This document shows, one piece after another, positions 60,701-64,000 of a stretch of 64,000 bases of DNA. This DNA is from Pseudoalteromonas sp. N1230-9 (GTDB taxonomy: Bacteria > Pseudomonadota > Gammaproteobacteria > Enterobacterales > Alteromonadaceae), in NCBI RefSeq assembly GCF_032716425.1, contig NZ_CP090419.1, positions 1,103,001-1,167,000 on the forward strand, given 5' to 3'. Position 1 is the first letter of the stretch. Every line of letters starts with the position of its first letter. The translations under genes were made by a program, and so were the position numbers. The notes beneath the pieces were generated by a model. It did no database searches. It saw only the letters and a list, made by a program, of their open reading frames with translations, and was not told where the DNA came from.

Positions 60701-61747
60701 TTAGATTACACCACGACGCTCTTGATCACGTTCGATTGATTCGAAAAGCGCTTGGAAGTTACCTTCACCGAAACCGCCGTCATCTACACGTTGGATCATC
60801 TCGATAAAGATAGGACCAAATAGGTTCTTCGAGAAGATTTGCAGTAAGTAACAGTTTTCGCTTTGGCTATCTACAAGGATTTGATGCTTACGGATCTTCT
60901 CTTTGTCTTCTTTTACCCAAGGCACACGGTCAAAGATGGTGTCGTAGTACTCAGGAATGATATCAAGCGTGGCAATCGTTGATTGGTCAAGCTTATCAAG
61001 TGAGCTTACTAGGTCATTAGTTAGGAATGCTAAATGCTGCACACCTGGACCATTGTACTCATTTAAGTACTCATCGATTTGGTTGTTGTTGTTATCTTTA
61101 CCTTCATTGATTGGAATCGAGAAAGTGCCGCACGGAGATTTAAGTGCGTAAGATAATAGCGCTGTTTTTTGACCTTTAATGTCGAAGTAACGAACTTCTG
61201 TAAAACCAAATACGTCTTTATAGAAGTTAGCCCATGTTTCCATCGTGCCTTTATATACGTTATTGGTTAAATGGTCGATACGGATGAAGCCTTTGTCTTC
61301 AACAATATTTTGCTCGCTTAAGTCTTCGAAATCTGACTCATAGATAGAGCCTTTATCACCAAACTGTTCGATGAAGTAGATTAAGCTGTCGCCGATACCG
61401 TAAATAGCCGGGTATGGTAAATTTTTATGTGTTGAGTCTGTTGCTGGTTTTGCACCGCGCTCAACAGCAACCTCGAATGCTTTTTGTGCATTCTCTACAC
61501 GCCAACCCATAGAACAGATTGCTGGGCCGTGGCTTTTAGCAAATTCAGCAGAAAAACCTTCACGCTCATTATTTAGTAAGAAATGAATGTCATGTTGGTT
61601 GTAGTAAACAATGTCTTTACCCTTGAATTTTTTTAGCTTAGAAAAGCCAAAATCAGTAAACACTTTGTCCATGTAATCTGCATCCGGTGTTGCATATTCA
61701 GTGAATTCAATGCCCATTAGGCCTAACGGATTATTTACTTCGCTCAT
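60701..61747 (-). CDS. hpd: 4-hydroxyphenylpyruvate dioxygenase
   Basis: 348 residues from the ATG at 61747 (GGGAG 8 bp upstream); earlier in-frame starts add residues before MSEVNNPLGLMGIEFTEYA. Two vicinal-oxygen-chelate repeats; iron ligands in the C-terminal half, including the first His in FIRIDHLTNNVYKG and the second near GPGVQHLAFL, with Glu in GPIFIEMIQR. The C-terminal helix FGEGNFQALFESIERDQERRG closes the active site. Converts 4-hydroxyphenylpyruvate to homogentisate. Tyrosine catabolism with fahA, but hmgA and maiA are not beside them. Confidence 0.95.
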   Translation of the reverse strand: MSEVNNPLGLMGIEFTEYATPDADYMDKVFTDFGFSKLKKFKGKDIVYYNQHDIHFLLNNEREGFSAEFAKSHGPAICSMGWRVENAQKAFEVAVERGAKPATDSTHKNLPYPAIYGIGDSLIYFIEQFGDKGSIYESDFEDLSEQNIVEDKGFIRIDHLTNNVYKGTMETWANFYKDVFGFTEVRYFDIKGQKTALLSYALKSPCGTFSIPINEGKDNNNNQIDEYLNEYNGPGVQHLAFLTNDLVSSLDKLDQSTIATLDIIPEYYDTIFDRVPWVKEDKEKIRKHQILVDSQSENCYLLQIFSKNLFGPIFIEMIQRVDDGGFGEGNFQALFESIERDQERRGVI

Positions 61748-62062
61748 TGTCATTACTCCCGCAATTATAAGCACTGCGCTAAAAAAGAATTATTGTTCTG
61801 TAATGAGCGGATGATTAACCAGAAAACCGATAAGGGGAAGATCTCGGTGTTATTTAGCTAACGCCTCCTTTGTAAATTAAATGGGACAATGATTTTAATT
61901 TCAGCAATTGCACTATCTGAGGCGGTGAATGGGTCATCATTAAGGCAAGTGTTTGGTACCGTGATTTTAATTTATCTATATGTATTTAAAGGAAAATTAA
62001 TAGGTTTTCTAGGCGTGAAAAAAGGCCTAAGACGGCCTTTTTTATTAAGTTTAATGTATCGA
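61748..62062. other. Intergenic region, upstream of hpd
   Basis: No supported gene. A 74-codon frame at 61889-62113 overlaps the following terminator and a real gene and has no good ribosome site. The half-site TGTAAA at 61871 is not a convincing TyrR box. Holds the hpd promoter region and a terminator. Confidence 0.6.
62018..62043. terminator. Terminator of 5'-nucleotidase gene
   Basis: AAAAAAGGCC and GGCCTTTTTT around a 6-nt loop; T6 both ways. Serves the minus-strand nucleotidase gene ending at 62063. Confidence 0.9.
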
Positions 62063-64000
62063 TTAGTTTACACTTTGGCGTGCTTTGTTAAAAAACTTGC
62101 TACGTTGTTGTAACCAAGGGTTATTCATAATTTGAGGTGCAGCTTGGTAATGTCGCTCAATGACTTGGTTTAAGGTGCGAGTAGACTGCGTGAAGTTGAG
62201 TTGCTGTTGTGCACTACCCATGTTTGCAATTTCTGCGTCTGTCATAGCGCGACCTGCAAAGAGGAGTGCATTTAAATACCCAGGTTTAGTTTCGTAATCA
62301 TTATCGGTTAAAAGTAGCGCTGCACTGTTGATTGCCCAGCGTTCATTGATTTCGCCTTCATCTTTAATACCAATTAGCTCGCCATCAAGGTAAATTTTTA
62401 GTGCGCCATTGTTTGGAGCAGCATAAAACACAAAAGCAATACGGTGCCAGCTGTTTGCCAAAAGCTCGCCAAAGTAACCACTGTCACGAGTGGCGATACC
62501 GATGGCATTATCTCGGCTGACGTAAAGGTCTGCATCATTGCTATTAGTGAGATCTGTTTGTAGTAATGCACGCCATTCATTGGTGCTTTGCTCTGGCCAA
62601 AGCACGTCCATCACCAGGGTGTGATCTGAAATAAATCCGTCAGTTTGGTAGTCACCATTTGCAGGGCTATTGGCCGTTAAGGTTAAGCCTTGTGTTGGGC
62701 TGTGGCGAGAAAACGCCAATACACCTGAGGCACCATTTGGTAAATCAGCAACTGCAAGCTCACTTGTGGTCGCAAATTGGCTATTCTCTGGTCCCCAGTT
62801 TTCTTCTTCAGGGTCGAAAAAGCTGAGTGTTGCAGGGCCAAAGTCACTGCTAAAACCTTGCTCAGGATTATTAAAATTCCATACCGTGACTGCATCGTCA
62901 GTTTTACAGGCGTTAAGTGTGTTATTAGTGTCGATGTATAAACATTGGCTAGTGCGTGCTCGTGCGTAGTTATCAAGTAGCCACCAACTTTCAGCGACTA
63001 ATTGCGCGTCTAAGTTTGGCAGAGCAGGGAAGAACAACTCGCTATTAAGTGCAGGGCCTTTAAATAGAGCAACTTGGTATGTGGTTGCATCACTGATGTT
63101 ATCAGGCACTAAAGCAACCCATTCAGGCTGGCTTGCGAGCATGGTTTTTAATTGGCTGCCAGTAACAGAGACTTGATAAATAGAGTTAAAGCCTGGGGTA
63201 TTCGATGGCTGGCGCTCAACCTTATACGCCGCATGAAAGTCTTCTTGAGTTAAGGTGCCTGGAAGCCAGCGATCTTGTACTTGGCTTGCATCTAGCAGTG
63301 CGGCATCAATAGCAGGGAATTGCTGCATAGTGGCTTTGGCTGTAATACTAATGAGCTCTTTTGCACTTGGGTAATTTTCTGAAACGGCAATTTCAGTGTT
63401 TGCATCAGGGGCGTAGCGGCCCATGATTTCATCGATGGCGGCTTTTGTGCGCTCATCTAAACTGGTAATGCTGGTTGTTGGTACGGTATTGTAATCAACA
63501 TCAGCGAGTGTTTTGTCTTCAAGGTTAAAGGTTAACGTGAGATCAGTTAGGCCTTGTGCAAAAAAGTTTGGCTGAATAACAATGCTGCCATTATCTAAAG
63601 TTTGATAGCTTTCACCACCATGGGTGTGGCCACCCAGTACTAAATCAATCCCCGTAACATTTTGCGCAATACGAGTGTCAGTGCCTTCACCTAAATGACT
63701 CACCATTACCATGTAATCAACATCTTGGCGGTACTGATTAACAATTTGCTCAGCCACTTCTTGCCATTGCCAGTTCATTTTGAAATTAGCAATAAAATCA
63801 GGAATTGGCTCGTCTTCAATAGGTTCGTCGAGTTCATTCCAAGGCACGGAAGTCATGCCAAAAAAGCCGATTCGAAGGCAACCTACTTGCACAACTGAAA
63901 AATCGACACCGGCAAACGGCGTATCACTGTTACCCTCATAGTCAGTATTGCTTGCAAGCACGATGGCATTATCGTCATCAGCAAAATCAAGTAATTGCTC
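62063..64000 (-). CDS. 5'-nucleotidase/cyclic phosphodiesterase with LamG-like domain, N-terminus outside window
   Basis: 645 codons visible, continuing past the right edge. The metallophosphatase part ends with VSHLGEGTDTRI and GIDLVLGGHTHGG (metal/His), followed by the 5'-nucleotidase C-terminal domain (about residues 160-330, with DASQVQDRWLPG and QVALFKGP). The last 290 residues are an added LamG/concanavalin-like domain: WHRIAFVFYAAPNNGALKIYLDGELIG and LFAGRAMTDAEI. The family hydrolyses 5'- or 2',3'-cyclic nucleotides, typically exported, and the lectin-like tail may bind polysaccharide. C-terminus ends in a basic helix, without a visible sortase or anchor signal. Confidence 0.9.
   Translation of the reverse strand, partial: EQLLDFADDDNAIVLASNTDYEGNSDTPFAGVDFSVVQVGCLRIGFFGMTSVPWNELDEPIEDEPIPDFIANFKMNWQWQEVAEQIVNQYRQDVDYMVMVSHLGEGTDTRIAQNVTGIDLVLGGHTHGGESYQTLDNGSIVIQPNFFAQGLTDLTLTFNLEDKTLADVDYNTVPTTSITSLDERTKAAIDEIMGRYAPDANTEIAVSENYPSAKELISITAKATMQQFPAIDAALLDASQVQDRWLPGTLTQEDFHAAYKVERQPSNTPGFNSIYQVSVTGSQLKTMLASQPEWVALVPDNISDATTYQVALFKGPALNSELFFPALPNLDAQLVAESWWLLDNYARARTSQCLYIDTNNTLNACKTDDAVTVWNFNNPEQGFSSDFGPATLSFFDPEEENWGPENSQFATTSELAVADLPNGASGVLAFSRHSPTQGLTLTANSPANGDYQTDGFISDHTLVMDVLWPEQSTNEWRALLQTDLTNSNDADLYVSRDNAIGIATRDSGYFGELLANSWHRIAFVFYAAPNNGALKIYLDGELIGIKDEGEINERWAINSAALLLTDNDYETKPGYLNALLFAGRAMTDAEIANMGSAQQQLNFTQSTRTLNQVIERHYQAAPQIMNNPWLQQRSKFFNKARQSVN

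Noticed and set aside
61871..61888. TyrR-like box upstream of hpd (TGTAAA-N6-)
   Set aside because: The second half is GGGACA, not TTTACA, so the match is not convincing.
61889..62113. 74-codon plus-strand frame
   Set aside because: It runs through a strong terminator and into the convergent nucleotidase gene and has no usable ribosome site.

Overview
The window looks like a chromosomal segment of a marine gammaproteobacterium of the Alteromonadales, most likely Pseudoalteromonas. This is an inference from moderately low GC, four TonB-dependent receptors, two MscS-type channels, tyrosine catabolism genes, a yegD-type Hsp70, and many small single-gene transcripts closed by good hairpin terminators. 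I see no rRNA, tRNA, CRISPR array, integrase, transposase or prophage. The window begins inside a TonB receptor gene and ends inside a 5'-nucleotidase gene.

Layout. 1-7.2 kb: a truncated TonB receptor, a degenerate GGDEF membrane protein overlapping an AraC regulator, the Mg2+ transporter mgtE, an exported TPR protein and a small exported coiled-coil protein. 7.2-14.3 kb: a Bae-like two-component system with a proline-rich sensor loop, a Tat-exported intradiol dioxygenase lipoprotein, a second TonB receptor and a PAS-GGDEF cyclase. 14.3-18.9 kb: a large winged-helix/STAND-NTPase/TPR protein with a small partner gene, then a membrane protein plus XRE regulator pair. 19-28 kb: an MFS exporter, tandem universal stress protein, OprC-like copper receptor, AraC/GyrI regulator, secreted M20 dipeptidase, putative porin and osmC, interspersed with a short palindromic repeat family. 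28-36.7 kb: photolyase/cryptochrome with its DUF2256 partner, an EF-hand gene pair, azoR, a lipoprotein, an MFS protein, yghU, a SpoIIAA-like protein, an EEP hydrolase and an AT-rich AbiH-like gene. 36.7-48.4 kb: rhomboid protease, Hsp31/DJ-1-like protein with a divergent LysR gene, dienelactone hydrolase, GDPD lipoprotein, EamA transporter, M3 oligopeptidase, and two MscS channels flanking an HdeD-like protein. 48.4-64 kb: a TonB receptor behind a long structured leader, a HAD phosphatase, periplasmic DNA ligase E, yegD, mgsA, LysE and Bcr/CflA transporters, a hotdog protein, a bactofilin-M23 pair, fumarylacetoacetase and HPPD, and a 5'-nucleotidase/LamG protein.

Working together: many genes serve envelope uptake and stress (copper, peroxide, methylglyoxal, light damage, osmotic downshift) and scavenging of peptides, nucleotides, phosphodiesters and aromatic compounds. 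Nothing forms a large obvious novel island. The items most worth a second look are the STAND regulator operon (14.4-18.0 kb), the structured receptor leader (48.55-48.72 kb), the palindromic repeat family with compensatory stem changes (18.9-27.5 kb), the inverted repeat straddling the -10 of the copper receptor gene (21.3 kb), the exported intradiol dioxygenase, and the AbiH-like gene.
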